A stretch of 64,000 bases of DNA from Planctomycetota bacterium (GCA_016191165.1 JACPPF010000046.1:1-64000), one strand, 5' to 3'; shown: positions 26,181-35,491, counted from the stretch's first letter. Program-made: numbers and translations. The notes: generated by a model from the sequence alone, not told the origin.

Positions 26181-27056
26181 CTATGGCGCCGCTGGAGGAT
26201 GTCCAGGCATGATGGACGTTGGCGGAGCCGACGGTTCCGCGGCTGACGGCGGCAACGCTGACGGCTTCCTGCTTTTCAGTCGCTCAACAGCGAAGCCAAC
26301 TGCAAGTGCCGCCAAGACCGCGATGATGAGATTCTCCATGGCTTTTTCTTGCTTCCAGCCAAGCTGGTGGTCACGGCGCAGATCATCCGCTCTCCTGCCG
26401 TCTCCGGACACGGTGCGGAAACATTCAAAAGGGAATCCGAATCCTAGCAGCTGTTGGTCCAAAGGCCCATTAAACACCCACCTAAGCCACGGGCGATCAA
26501 GGTAGAACCCTCCCAACCTGGGCATGCCATTCATGATGAGAAAAAACAAAAGAACCACAGCCATGGCCGCCTTCGAGGTTCGGGAAAAACGCATGCCAAC
26601 AAGCGTTCGAAGCCTGCCGCTGGCCCCCAGCCACGACATCCCGGAGAGCGCGATGATAAACCAATACGGAATTACCAATGCAGAATAGCTAGTGAATTCC
26701 ATGTCGCCATCACGACAATCCGCAGGCACGCCGGCAACCGTAAAACCCAATACATTCAACACCACGTGTTTGGCAGGGTATTGCCCCCCGGCTGCAACAT
26801 CCGCAAACGCTGTGAAAAACATCACTGACCATGGTCTGCCTTTGCCGCCCAGGTCAAGCAAGTGAAAGCCGGTCGGACCCACGCACACCTGGAAGACCCC
26901 ATTTGGGCAGCAAAGTGCAACCTTTGACGCCGGCAGCCTTTGGAGGCAATTTTCCGAGTGCCACAGCCATAGGCCCACCGAAAAAATGAGCGCGCATAGC
27001 GAGAGCCTTGAGATTCCCTTCCAAAAAAAGCCCAGAAAGATCCCTAGCGGTTCCAT
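26181..27056 (-). CDS. Multi-pass membrane protein of unknown function
   Basis: A 291-residue protein with about five hydrophobic segments (LCALIFSVGLWLW, VLNVLGFTVAGV, ALVIPYWFIIALSGM, AAMAVVLLFFLIMNGM, LIIAVLAALAVGFAV) and a proline-rich tail PPSAAEPSAPP. Cysteines in the loop after the first segment (ALCC, CVGP) could form disulfides. I do not recognise the family. Its ATG at 27056 overlaps the last codons and stop of the preceding metzincin-like gene by 13 bases, so translation is probably coupled. Confidence 0.6.
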   Translation of the reverse strand: MEPLGIFLGFFWKGISRLSLCALIFSVGLWLWHSENCLQRLPASKVALCCPNGVFQVCVGPTGFHLLDLGGKGRPWSVMFFTAFADVAAGGQYPAKHVVLNVLGFTVAGVPADCRDGDMEFTSYSALVIPYWFIIALSGMSWLGASGRLRTLVGMRFSRTSKAAMAVVLLFFLIMNGMPRLGGFYLDRPWLRWVFNGPLDQQLLGFGFPFECFRTVSGDGRRADDLRRDHQLGWKQEKAMENLIIAVLAALAVGFAVERLKSRKPSALPPSAAEPSAPPTSIMPGHPPAAP

Positions 27057-29491
27057 TGGTTATCCTCCGGCAAGTCAAAGAGGCCCGGAATACCCCAGGG
27101 ATCAGGCAAGCGGTCAAAAGGCTTCGTTGGGTCGTCCAAGATTTCGGTCACAAGGCCGGCCTTTGGAGTCGCTCGGCCAGCGAGCGGCGCCTGATGCCCG
27201 CGCGGCGTCAAAGGCGTGACCAATTCGGGGGCGACGGCCGCAGTCGCGGTGAACCACGCAGGGCCGGCGGTTTCAGCCACCTCCCACCTCAAACTGGGCG
27301 GGTGCCGAAGCTCGAGGATGGGAACTTGAATTTGGGCGCCCTCAAAACCGGTCCGGTTCACCGCGATTACACCGAACGGCGCGCCGAGATTCCTCCTTTG
27401 CCCCATTCCTTCGGTTACGTCCAAAGAAGGCGATTCCTGCGCATTAGCTCCGCCGCCGGGTTCCGGCGTCTTGATCGGCTTCCGTTCAACCCCCTGTTCG
27501 TATTGGATGGCATCGGCTGCGGTGATCTCGACGTTTGTTACGTCCGCCACTTCGTTCATCAGTCGACCCGCAACGGCGGGGACAACGTGGACCAGTCCAA
27601 CTCCATGGCCCATCTCATGGGCGATGACCGACGCCATCAGCGGTTGATTTATCGCCCCCGCGCCATCAAGAAAACTCTGGTAATGGATGATGATTCGATG
27701 CCAATCGAAATCGAGCGTAATGCCAGCCCAATTGCCGACACGTCCGTTGACAAAGACCATATCCGCGAGCATGTTGTTGTAATGCTTTTCTCGTTCGGAC
27801 AGCTGATCGGGCACCGGATCGGGGTGGTCCGCATCCGGCTGAAACAGCGTGCTTGAGGCCACGTTGAATTGAACGGCTGCTCGCCTATCGGTTTCGCTGT
27901 CCTTTCGCAGCACCACGTCGCTGGCATTCTTGAGAACCGTTTGCATATTCTGCAGCAGGGAGAAGTTCGCGGCCGCGGCCAGGCTGCCGCCAATTGCGCT
28001 CGAAGCAAATACCCTGATCGAAAAAACCGTCGGCCGCTTGACCGTGAACACGGCCGAATCTTTGACGAGTTCGCCTGAATCGCGCGACAAATTGTTGTTT
28101 GCGTCGGCGTAGAACCTGAGGAACAAATTCGCCGAGTTAATGCCCTCGGCAAAGGCGGGAAGGGTAATCAGCGCGGCATTGCCTCGGTCACTCATGAGCT
28201 TGACGTCGAAGGGCCAGGTGGATTGCCAAAGTTCCCAACTCGTCATGCTGCCGTTGGGCCAACCGGGGACACCGGCGGGGCCGCCCGTGATGCCTCCCAC
28301 GGTTTCGAACCAGAACGTTCCGCCGGTCTCGAAATGTTCCGACGTCTGGACGGTGGTGAGATTCGGTTCGACGAGGGAGCTGACACGCCGCGCACCGACG
28401 GTCACGCCCGTAAAATCGATCACGCGCACCGTGAACTGGTGGGTCATCTCCGCGTTTTGCAGGATGCCATCGGCGTTGATATCGATGCCGACGTCCACGA
28501 AGTAGTTGTTGTTTGCGCCGCCCGTGAAGGAGATGTTGGGCCAACTGGCGCCGCCGAAGTTTCCCGAAACATCCGGGACGCCGTTGCCCACGATCAAGTA
28601 GAGCGTGTCGGCAAACAGCGGCCCATTTCCGGCGGCGGGTGCAAAGGCCTCCAGCCGCATTGTGTTGCCTGGCGACAGATAGAGCACGGTGAATTCCATG
28701 CCGGTTGCCGTCACCGAATTAGGCATGGCGTTCGAGCCGTTCATCTCCGTACCCGTGATGCTGTGGATCGTCGCGTCTACCACGTTCCAGACAAAGGTCG
28801 TGCTGGTTGCCGCCCCATTGGTGTCGGTCACCGTTACGGTGACGTTGTGGGTGCCCGACGACGTGTAGCTGAGCTTGCCGGAGATCAGGCCCGAGGCGGG
28901 ATTGATGTTCACCCCGGCTGGCAAATTCTGGGCGGCGTAGGTAATCGCATCGCCGTCGGGATCGGCGGCGATCACCTGCACACTCACTGTCCGCCCTTCG
29001 ATGTCGCTGCGCGCGGCGAGCGGGCCGACGACCGGCGCGCGGTTGCCCCCCGCCGGCGGCGGGATGTTCGCCACGACCAGAAAGACGGTCGCGACCGAGT
29101 TGGGGTCGTTGGGCGCGTCGATGGCCCAGGCCTGATAGGTGAATTGATCCTGCCCGGTGAAGCCCGCATTCGGTGTATAAATGAACGTGCCGCCTGGATC
29201 AACAAAAACCGCACCGTGCTGCGGCAGTGACCGTTGGCCGGCGAACATCTGCGAGTTGGTAGAGTTGATGTCGTTGGCGAGAACACTGGCGCCGTTGTAG
29301 GGAGCGTCGGCGGGCACGGCGTAAACATCGTGAACCGCCGTGATCGCGGGCATGATGCGATCCTCCAGGTGTTCAAGCTCGGGGCGGGTGCGTGTCAGCA
29401 CCCCCCGCTTACGCGGGAGGCTCGCATTTTGGGAGTGCGTTGCCCCCTTGATGTACATAAATTCACGTATCCGACGGATCCAGTGAAACAT
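27044..29491 (-). CDS. Secreted metzincin-like metalloprotease with Ig-like repeats and LEPR-XLL-type N-terminus
   Basis: An 815-residue exported protein. The N-terminus carries LEHLEDRIMPA (about residues 38-49), close to the LEPR-XLL motif of giant planctomycete secreted proteins. Cadherin/Ig-like domains follow: a cadherin-type tandem near 55-135 (VLANDIN, YTPNAGFTGQDQFTY) and a putative-Ig module near 180-235 (LPAGVNINPASGLISGKL). The region around residue 625 has HEMGHGVGLVH, the HExxHxxGxxH zinc site of metzincins, followed by LMNE as a possible Met-turn, so proteolytic activity is likely. The start ATG 29491 is supported by the N-terminal motif. The membrane-protein gene downstream overlaps its stop. 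Confidence 0.75.
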   Translation of the reverse strand: MFHWIRRIREFMYIKGATHSQNASLPRKRGVLTRTRPELEHLEDRIMPAITAVHDVYAVPADAPYNGASVLANDINSTNSQMFAGQRSLPQHGAVFVDPGGTFIYTPNAGFTGQDQFTYQAWAIDAPNDPNSVATVFLVVANIPPPAGGNRAPVVGPLAARSDIEGRTVSVQVIAADPDGDAITYAAQNLPAGVNINPASGLISGKLSYTSSGTHNVTVTVTDTNGAATSTTFVWNVVDATIHSITGTEMNGSNAMPNSVTATGMEFTVLYLSPGNTMRLEAFAPAAGNGPLFADTLYLIVGNGVPDVSGNFGGASWPNISFTGGANNNYFVDVGIDINADGILQNAEMTHQFTVRVIDFTGVTVGARRVSSLVEPNLTTVQTSEHFETGGTFWFETVGGITGGPAGVPGWPNGSMTSWELWQSTWPFDVKLMSDRGNAALITLPAFAEGINSANLFLRFYADANNNLSRDSGELVKDSAVFTVKRPTVFSIRVFASSAIGGSLAAAANFSLLQNMQTVLKNASDVVLRKDSETDRRAAVQFNVASSTLFQPDADHPDPVPDQLSEREKHYNNMLADMVFVNGRVGNWAGITLDFDWHRIIIHYQSFLDGAGAINQPLMASVIAHEMGHGVGLVHVVPAVAGRLMNEVADVTNVEITAADAIQYEQGVERKPIKTPEPGGGANAQESPSLDVTEGMGQRRNLGAPFGVIAVNRTGFEGAQIQVPILELRHPPSLRWEVAETAGPAWFTATAAVAPELVTPLTPRGHQAPLAGRATPKAGLVTEILDDPTKPFDRLPDPWGIPGLFDLPEDNQWNR

Positions 29492-29650
29492 GACAGCCGA
29501 TCCTTTCCAGCCAGCGAAATGAAATGCGCTGGAATATTATTTCACGTGGCACAGTGTTTTTCAATCAGGGAGTCCCGGATTTTGGCGTGGGGATTTCCTT
29601 GCGATGGGGTCGCCGACCATGTGTCAATGCTGACTGCGGGAAGGATCAGT

Positions 29651-29677
29651 CACTCACTCACTCACTCACTCACTCAC
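29651..29677. repeat. Tetranucleotide microsatellite (CACT)n
   Basis: Six to seven tandem CACT units. The first unit on the minus strand includes the TGA stop codon of dus, so copy-number changes would not alter the dus product. It lies between dus and the metzincin-like gene, 180 bp upstream of that gene's reading direction. Confidence 0.8.
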
Positions 29678-30714
29678 CAGTGCGAAATCGGTCCCTGCGG
29701 CACCGCTAGCTCCGGCATCTCGCCAGCCTTCCATAGCGGTGGAGGCCCTTTCGCTCGCAGCATCGCGACGATTGCCTCAAAATCGGCAACGCGCTCCAGC
29801 ATCATGATTTGGCGATGAATCTCCTTGCCGGGCTTGAGCACGCGCGAGTACCAGCCGCCGCACTTGCGGAAGGTCAAGCTGGCGTGCCGTTCGCCTCGTT
29901 GCTCCACGAGGAGTTGATAGTGCCGGGTCATGAAATCGAGTCGTTGGTCGTAGCTCGGCGTCGCGCCGATCTCGCCCGTGCGTTCCCAGGAGGAAAGTTG
30001 GGCGAAGATCCAGGGGTTGAGCAAGGCGCCGCGCCCAATGCCAATGCCCGCGCAGCCGGTCTCACGAAACATGCACTCGGCATCCGCCGGGCCACGCACG
30101 TCGCCATTGCCGATGATTGGCATTGCCTCCACCGCTTCCACAACGGCGCGGATACCAGCGAGATTGACCTTGCCGGAGAAGCCCTGCTCGCGTGTTCGGC
30201 CATGGATGATGACCGCGGCGACGCCGACTTGCTCGAAGGAGCGGGCCAGGTTGGGAGCCGTGAGATTGAGGTCATCCCAGCCGAGCCGCATCTTGACGGT
30301 GACGGGAATACGGACCGCCTCGACGATGCCGCGGACGAGCTGGGTGGTCCCGGTGACGTTGCACATCATCGCCGAGCCGCCGCCGTTCTTGACGACCTTG
30401 GCGACGGGGCAGCCCATGTTGATGTCAATGACATCCGCGCCGTACTCTTCCAGCCACTGGGCGGCGTCACGCATCTCGGCAGGATCGGATCCGAAAATCT
30501 GCACGGCGAACGGCGCGTCGTCAGGGCACGTCTCAATATATTCATTCGTCTTGCGGCTCTTCATCGCCAGGGCGCGCGTACTGACGAGCTCCGTGGTCGC
30601 CAGCCCCAGCCCACCGAGTTCGCGCACGGCCACCCGGAAAGGCAGGTTGGTGTAACCAGCCAGTGGTGAAAGGAAGTAGCGGGAAGCAAGGGTGAGTGAG
30701 CCGAGGCGCAACAT
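29674..30714 (-). CDS. dusB: tRNA-dihydrouridine synthase (DusB type)
   Basis: FMN-dependent enzyme that reduces uridines in tRNA to dihydrouridine. The 346-residue TIM-barrel protein has the N-terminal SPLAGYTNLPFR, the signature DINMGCPVAKV with GGGSAM (near residues 97-113), VKMRLGWDD, IHGRTREQGF and GNGDVRGP. The spelling fits the DusB/YhdG group that modifies D17 or similar positions, but the exact site is inferred. The stop codon lies within the CACT microsatellite. The gene is followed downstream by the metzincin-like gene and preceded by the ubiA-like gene, all on the minus strand. Confidence 0.9.
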   Translation of the reverse strand: MLRLGSLTLASRYFLSPLAGYTNLPFRVAVRELGGLGLATTELVSTRALAMKSRKTNEYIETCPDDAPFAVQIFGSDPAEMRDAAQWLEEYGADVIDINMGCPVAKVVKNGGGSAMMCNVTGTTQLVRGIVEAVRIPVTVKMRLGWDDLNLTAPNLARSFEQVGVAAVIIHGRTREQGFSGKVNLAGIRAVVEAVEAMPIIGNGDVRGPADAECMFRETGCAGIGIGRGALLNPWIFAQLSSWERTGEIGATPSYDQRLDFMTRHYQLLVEQRGERHASLTFRKCGGWYSRVLKPGKEIHRQIMMLERVADFEAIVAMLRAKGPPPLWKAGEMPELAVPQGPISHW

Positions 30715-30731
30715 TTTCTCGAATGCGTTTA

Positions 30732-30753
30732 GCCGCTCGCCTTGGGCGAGCGG
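30732..30753. repeat. Hairpin between ubiA-like gene and dus
   Basis: GCCGCTCGCC and GGCGAGCGGT pair around TTG. No T-tract follows on either strand, so it is probably another palindromic repeat rather than an efficient terminator. Confidence 0.5.
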
Positions 30754-30759
30754 TGAGAC

Positions 30760-31674
30760 CTAGGTCGAATACAACCACCGTCCCAGGATCATACCGGGTA
30801 TCACGAGCACCACCAAGAGCAAGCCGAGGCTGCCGGCGAAGGCGCTGGCCATCAGGGCGTCAAGCACAATCAAGCCGAAAATCGCCCGCTTGATGACGGG
30901 CTGAACTCGCACCGGGTCAGGCCGACGAATGGCGCGCAGGACCGCGACTCCCAGGTATGCGCCGAAGCCTGCGAGAAGATACGGAAACAGCCACGAAGGT
31001 TCGGCATAGCGCGAGGTTTCCAGCAAGGCGAGGGCCGGGATCGTCAAGGCCAGCGAGAGCGCGGCGAGCATGACGATCGCCGCCGCGATCAGCATCGACT
31101 GGCTGCTGAGCCTCGCCTCGGTTCGTGCAAACCAGGTGACTCCCGCGGTATAGGTTCCCACGATGATCGCCAGCAGCCAGCCCCAGAACGGCGGCATCAC
31201 GTTGGCGATCGACAGACCCAGCAAGACATTGAGCAGCCGGCAACCGCCCATCAACACCGGCCCGGCCCAGGTCGCCTTGGCAACTCCATCATAAAGAAAG
31301 ATCGCAACCACCAAAAACGCCGCAATCGGCAGCGACCTCAAGCGCTGAGCCTCCACCAAGAAATCCGCCAGCCCGGCAAACGCCAGACCGCCGAGCATCA
31401 AGGCGAAACCCAGCGCAAAAGCCACTCGCAGCGTGATTCGCCCCGACGCAATGGGCCGGCCAGGCCGCTCCAGGCGATCCTGATCGAGGTCGAAATAATC
31501 ATTCCACACCATGCCCGACCAGTAAAGCAGCGTCGAGGCCGCCAGCAGGCACAACAGCACATGCCAGTGCGACAACAACAACCCCGTCGCCACCGCGCCG
31601 AGGAAAATATCCGCCAGCGACGTGAACGTGTTCGGCAATCTCACGAGCTGGGCGTAGACAAGGATCGTTCGCAT
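30760..31674 (-). CDS. UbiA-family prenyltransferase (EboC-like)
   Basis: A 304-residue membrane prenyltransferase with about eight membrane segments. The first aspartate-rich motif NDYFDLDQD (near residue 66) is intact; the second motif region reads YDGVAKATWAGP, where EboC-like proteins also deviate from menaquinone-pathway UbiA. The start ATG 31674 begins the family-typical MRTILVYAQLVRLPN; the longer frame overlaps the upstream gene. It lies 52 bp after a TIM-barrel isomerase-like gene on the same strand. The pair recalls the ebo cluster of cyanobacteria and other bacteria, where a UbiA-like protein and a TIM-barrel protein help export metabolites. That link is an inference. Confidence 0.8.
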   Translation of the reverse strand: MRTILVYAQLVRLPNTFTSLADIFLGAVATGLLLSHWHVLLCLLAASTLLYWSGMVWNDYFDLDQDRLERPGRPIASGRITLRVAFALGFALMLGGLAFAGLADFLVEAQRLRSLPIAAFLVVAIFLYDGVAKATWAGPVLMGGCRLLNVLLGLSIANVMPPFWGWLLAIIVGTYTAGVTWFARTEARLSSQSMLIAAAIVMLAALSLALTIPALALLETSRYAEPSWLFPYLLAGFGAYLGVAVLRAIRRPDPVRVQPVIKRAIFGLIVLDALMASAFAGSLGLLLVVLVIPGMILGRWLYST

Positions 31675-31726
31675 GGAGGTTCCCGATTGCAGTCGATCAA
31701 ATCCGGGGCCCGCCGTCCCTGGGCCT

Positions 31727-32569
31727 TCAGGCTTCAAGAATCGCTCGAACGCGCGAAAGCGCCGTGCGCGCGGCCGGGTCGGGATCGTCAATATACGGAT
31801 AGAGTTCGATCGTGACCCAGCCGTCGTAGTTCATGGCACGGATGGCCTTCAGGCATGCCGCGAAGTCGATCGCGCCTTCGCCGGGGACCAGATGATGATG
31901 CACGCGGGTCGCGGCAATATCTTCCAGGTGGAAGTGCCGGATATATTTGGCGACACGTGGGATCGTTGTCGCCGGGTCGTCGTTCACGCAGTAGGAGTGA
32001 CCGATGTCGAAATTCATACCCACCGCCGGCGACTGCATGTGCTGCATGAATTCGAGGAACTGGTCAGCCGTCTCGATCAACAGTCCCGGTTCCGGCTCGA
32101 CCAAAAGCAACACGCCTTCCTTTTCCGCATGGTCGGCGACCGGCTTGATCATCTCGACGAATAGCTTGAGAGCCGCGGACCACGACTGCCCTGGCTCGAC
32201 GGGCCCGCCTGGCTCGGTGGTGATGCACGGCGCGCCAAGTTCCCTGGCCAGCGTCAGTGAACGTTTCGTGTGCTCGATGCGTATTTGCCGATAGTGGCGG
32301 TCCGGTTCGATCCAGGACGGGTGCCAGTATTTTTGCCGCGGATCGTTGACGGCGTGCATCATGAACGCGTTGATGTTCGAAATCGCGAGTTGGTTGTCGG
32401 CCAGCGCCGCGCGGATCGCCTGTTTTTGCTCGGCCAATAGGTACGCGGGCCAGGCGTGCGGCACGTCGGCCATGATCTCCACGCCCTGGTATCCGATGGA
32501 GGCGAGTCGGCGCACCGCTTCTGGGAATGAGAAGTTGAGATAGGCATTGGTGCTGAAGGCTAGTTTCAT
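31727..32569 (-). CDS. Sugar phosphate isomerase/epimerase-like TIM-barrel protein (EboE-like?)
   Basis: A 280-residue protein of the xylose-isomerase-like TIM-barrel/AP-endonuclease-2 superfamily. Metal-binding residues are seen in LLVEPEPGLLIE, GMNFDIGHSYC, RHFHLEDI and VTIELYPY. The N-terminus MKLAFSTNAYLN and RRLASIGYQGVEI are typical strand-loop units of this fold. It lies directly upstream of the EboC-like prenyltransferase on the same strand, so it may be the EboE-type partner. A general sugar epimerase role remains possible. Confidence 0.78.
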   Translation of the reverse strand: MKLAFSTNAYLNFSFPEAVRRLASIGYQGVEIMADVPHAWPAYLLAEQKQAIRAALADNQLAISNINAFMMHAVNDPRQKYWHPSWIEPDRHYRQIRIEHTKRSLTLARELGAPCITTEPGGPVEPGQSWSAALKLFVEMIKPVADHAEKEGVLLLVEPEPGLLIETADQFLEFMQHMQSPAVGMNFDIGHSYCVNDDPATTIPRVAKYIRHFHLEDIAATRVHHHLVPGEGAIDFAACLKAIRAMNYDGWVTIELYPYIDDPDPAARTALSRVRAILEA

Positions 32570-32756
32570 AAGGTTGCTTTTTTCCTTTTGGTCCGACGCG
32601 CGTGGTGCCAGCGCCTCCCCGCTGATTGTACGCCCGCGAACGCCAAGGGCGATGAAATTGCGATGGGGCGTCCGGTTGCCGTAGGGCAGGTGTGCCAGCC
32701 GGACTTTTTTCGAACGCGGTCAGGCTGGAAGGCCTGACCCACGCCCGATACACTGA

Positions 32757-34397
32757 ATGTACTATTTCCCCCCCAAGGTGCTGGCCAACGTGGAGATTCC
32801 CTCCGACAACACGACGGGAGCCGCACAGACCAACCGCCGTTATGCGCGGATGGCGATCTCCTTTTTTGCCGTCGATCCGGTGCAGGTGGAGCGTGCGTTG
32901 CGCGCCGTCCAGGAACGCCAGGGGCGGGGCGAGAACGTTGATTTTCTCACCGCCTTGACGGCGGCCAAGATCCTTTCCAAATCGCAGGCCGAACATTTGC
33001 GCCTGGAGAAAGCGCCCGCGGACCAGGCCGAGGAGGACGCCAGTCGGCGTCGGCCCACGAAGTTCGACCCGGCGGCCGGCGCGCCCGCCGGCGACCTCAC
33101 GCGCATCGGGCCTTATCGCATCCTGCGCCGCCTCGGCGCGGGAGGCATGGGCGCGGTTTATCTCGGCTTCGATGGCGCGGGGAATCGGCAGGTCGCTCTG
33201 AAAATCCTCTCGGCCGAGCAGGCGCCGAAGCAAAACATTCTCCAGCGTTTTCAGCGCGAGGGCCGGCATGGCGCCTTGCTCGTCCATCCCAACATCGTGC
33301 GCACCTTCGGCGCCGCCCAGGACGCCGAGACGGGGCTTCACTTCATCGTTCTGGAATACGTCGAGGGAATCACCGCCCTCGATCTCCTGGACCGGGCCGG
33401 GAAACTGCAAATCGGCGATGCCCTGCACATCATCCTCGACATCGCCCGCGCCCTGGAGCATGCCCACAAGAGCCAGATCATCCATCGCGACATCAAACCG
33501 GGCAACATTCTCGTCACGCCGTCGGGGCTGGCAAAACTTTCCGACCTTGGATTGGCGAAACGCCGCGACGACCCGGCTAGCCTCACCCACGCCACCCAGG
33601 GCATCGGCACCCCCTATTACATGCCCTACGAACAGGCGATGAACGCCAAGATGGCGGACGAACGCAGCGACATTTATGCCCTTGGCGCCACGCTCTACCA
33701 TCTCCTCACCGGCGAAGTCCCTTTCCCCGGCGAGTCGTCGCTGGAAATTGTCGAGAAAAAGGCGGTTGGCGTCTTCCGCCGCGCGAGCGAAATCAACACG
33801 GAGATTCCCGTAACCCTCGATGAAATCCTGACCCGCATGCTCGCGCGCGATCCCGCCAGCCGCTACCAGACCGCCAGCGATGTCATCGTCGATCTGGAAC
33901 GTTCGCATCTTGCCGCCAAGATTCCGAGCTTTGTGCAAATCGACTCCGCCCTGCAAGATCCCGTGGTGGTGGAGCGTTTGACTTCGCCGGTCGAGACCAC
34001 GCAGCCCGATTTGCAGTTGCAATCTGCCGCCCAGGCCAAAAAGGCCCGCGAGCAGCAGATCTGGTTCTTGCGTTACCGTGATCCGCGTGGCAACCTGGTG
34101 AAAGCGAAAGGCAGTGCCGCGAATGTGCTCGAACGCATCAAAAACGGCACGATTCCGGCGAATGCGGAGGCCTCGCTGAGCGCCCAGGGAAAATTCAAGC
34201 CCCTGGGACAATGGCCGGAGTTTCAGACAGGCCTCGCGGCGGCTACCTCGCGCGAGCCGGAAGAAAAGGCGAACCCAGCCGAGGCGTGGGCCGAGCGATC
34301 TGGCCGCGGCAGGTGGCTTTGGCTGGCCGTTGCCGCGGCGGGGATCGGCGCCGTTGGCCTGGTGCTGACCACGGTGTTCCTCTGGGTATGGAACTAA
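32757..34397 (+). CDS. Transmembrane Ser/Thr protein kinase (Hanks type) with GYF_2-like domain
   Basis: A 546-residue eukaryotic-like kinase. After a helical N-terminal region it has a kinase domain at about 117-375: glycine loop LGAGGMGAVY, lysine in VALKIL, catalytic HRDIKPGN at 243-250, DLGLAK in place of DFG, and GTPYYMPYE. A C-terminal domain at about 437-505 (IWFLRYRDPRGNLVKAK through PLGQWPEF) looks like the GYF_2/DUF4339 module, and a membrane segment (LWLAVAAAGIGAVGLVL) ends the protein. The start at 32757 has no clear ribosome-binding site; ATG 32850 is an alternative. It probably senses through the C-terminal part and phosphorylates cytoplasmic proteins. Confidence 0.85.
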   Translation: MYYFPPKVLANVEIPSDNTTGAAQTNRRYARMAISFFAVDPVQVERALRAVQERQGRGENVDFLTALTAAKILSKSQAEHLRLEKAPADQAEEDASRRRPTKFDPAAGAPAGDLTRIGPYRILRRLGAGGMGAVYLGFDGAGNRQVALKILSAEQAPKQNILQRFQREGRHGALLVHPNIVRTFGAAQDAETGLHFIVLEYVEGITALDLLDRAGKLQIGDALHIILDIARALEHAHKSQIIHRDIKPGNILVTPSGLAKLSDLGLAKRRDDPASLTHATQGIGTPYYMPYEQAMNAKMADERSDIYALGATLYHLLTGEVPFPGESSLEIVEKKAVGVFRRASEINTEIPVTLDEILTRMLARDPASRYQTASDVIVDLERSHLAAKIPSFVQIDSALQDPVVVERLTSPVETTQPDLQLQSAAQAKKAREQQIWFLRYRDPRGNLVKAKGSAANVLERIKNGTIPANAEASLSAQGKFKPLGQWPEFQTGLAAATSREPEEKANPAEAWAERSGRGRWLWLAVAAAGIGAVGLVLTTVFLWVWN

Positions 34398-34548
34398 TCT
34401 CCCATCCTTCCCAGTCTTCTCGGCTGAGAGGCGCCTGGCTCTCTCACTCATGCCGCTATAGGGGAAGGGCCGAAAAGCCCCTTGCGGCTTGATCTTGCCA
34501 ATCACCTATTCTTGTGTTATCCCTCCGCCGCTCACGGAGGATAATACG

Positions 34549-35442
34549 GTGGCAAAAAGACGGGTAACACCCGCGTACACCACCCAGCTGGGGCGCGCCT
34601 TTCACGGCGATGCGGCTGAGGTGCTGCGCCATATCGCGGACGAATCGATCGCGCTCGTCTTCACGTCGCCGCCGTTTGCGTTGCGCCGACAGAAAGCGTA
34701 TGGCAACGTCTCCGCTGACGAATATATCCAGTGGTTTTGGCCCATCGTCGAACAGGTCCGGCGCATTCTCAAGCCCGATGGCAGCTTCGTCATGGAACTC
34801 GGCGGCGCCTGGAATCGCGGCAGCGGCACCCGCTCGTTGTTCCCCTATGAGTTGCTGATTCAACTTGGAAAAATCTTTTACCTGGCCCAGGATTTCTACT
34901 GGCACAACCCCTCGCGCCTGCCGACACCCGCCGAATGGGTTACCATTCGCCGCACGCGCGTCAAGGAAGCCGTGACCCACATCTGGTGGCTGTCGAAATC
35001 AACCGAGCCCAAGGCCGACAACCGCCGCGTGCTCGTGCCGTATTCCAAATCGATGAAGCGTCTGCTGAAGGACGGCTACCAGCCAGCGCTGCGGCCATCG
35101 CAGCACGAGATTGGACCGCACTTTCAGCGCGATAACGGCGGCGCGATTCCGCCGAATGTGTTGACGGTGCCGAACACGCGGTCGCATGACACGTACCTCT
35201 TCAAGTGCCGTGCCGCGGGCCTGCCAATTCACCCGGCGAGGTTTCCGCCGGAGTTGCCGGATTTCTTTATTCGCTTCTTGACGCACGAAGGGGACCACGT
35301 CCTCGACCCGTTCGCTGGCAGCAATGTGACCGGACAAGTGGCGCAGACGCTGGGACGGAAGTGGACCAGCATCGAAATCAACGCCGACTATGTGGCTGGC
35401 TCGCGTCTGCGATTTGATGACGACGCGAAGGAGGCGGCGTAA
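34549..35442 (+). CDS. Beta-class site-specific DNA methyltransferase (N4-cytosine or N6-adenine)
   Basis: A 297-residue methyltransferase. Motif IV is TSPPFAL near residue 37, and motif I is DPFAGSNVTG near residue 265, the order of the beta class; the region between, including LPTPAEWVTIRRTR, would hold the target-recognition domain. SPPF favours N4-cytosine but N6-adenine is not excluded. The GTG start at 34549 is preceded by GGAGGATAA. A winged-helix protein gene faces it 57 bp away, but no PD-(D/E)XK nuclease is visible nearby, so this could be an orphan epigenetic methyltransferase or half of an unusual restriction system. Confidence 0.85.
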   Translation: MAKRRVTPAYTTQLGRAFHGDAAEVLRHIADESIALVFTSPPFALRRQKAYGNVSADEYIQWFWPIVEQVRRILKPDGSFVMELGGAWNRGSGTRSLFPYELLIQLGKIFYLAQDFYWHNPSRLPTPAEWVTIRRTRVKEAVTHIWWLSKSTEPKADNRRVLVPYSKSMKRLLKDGYQPALRPSQHEIGPHFQRDNGGAIPPNVLTVPNTRSHDTYLFKCRAAGLPIHPARFPPELPDFFIRFLTHEGDHVLDPFAGSNVTGQVAQTLGRKWTSIEINADYVAGSRLRFDDDAKEAA

Positions 35443-35451
35443 AAGAAACCC

Positions 35452-35491
35452 TCGTTTAGCGCTCGCCTGGCGGCAGACGGGCGCTAAACGA
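35452..35491. repeat. Palindrome of family C between convergent genes
   Basis: TCGTTTAGCGCTCGC and its near reverse complement GGGCGCTAAACGA flank the loop CTGGCGGCAGAC. It sits between the DNA methyltransferase and winged-helix genes and may end both transcripts. Confidence 0.75.

Noticed and set aside
32064..34505. 813-codon minus-strand frame
   Set aside because: It is antisense to the kinase and overlaps the isomerase gene; it shows no domain.
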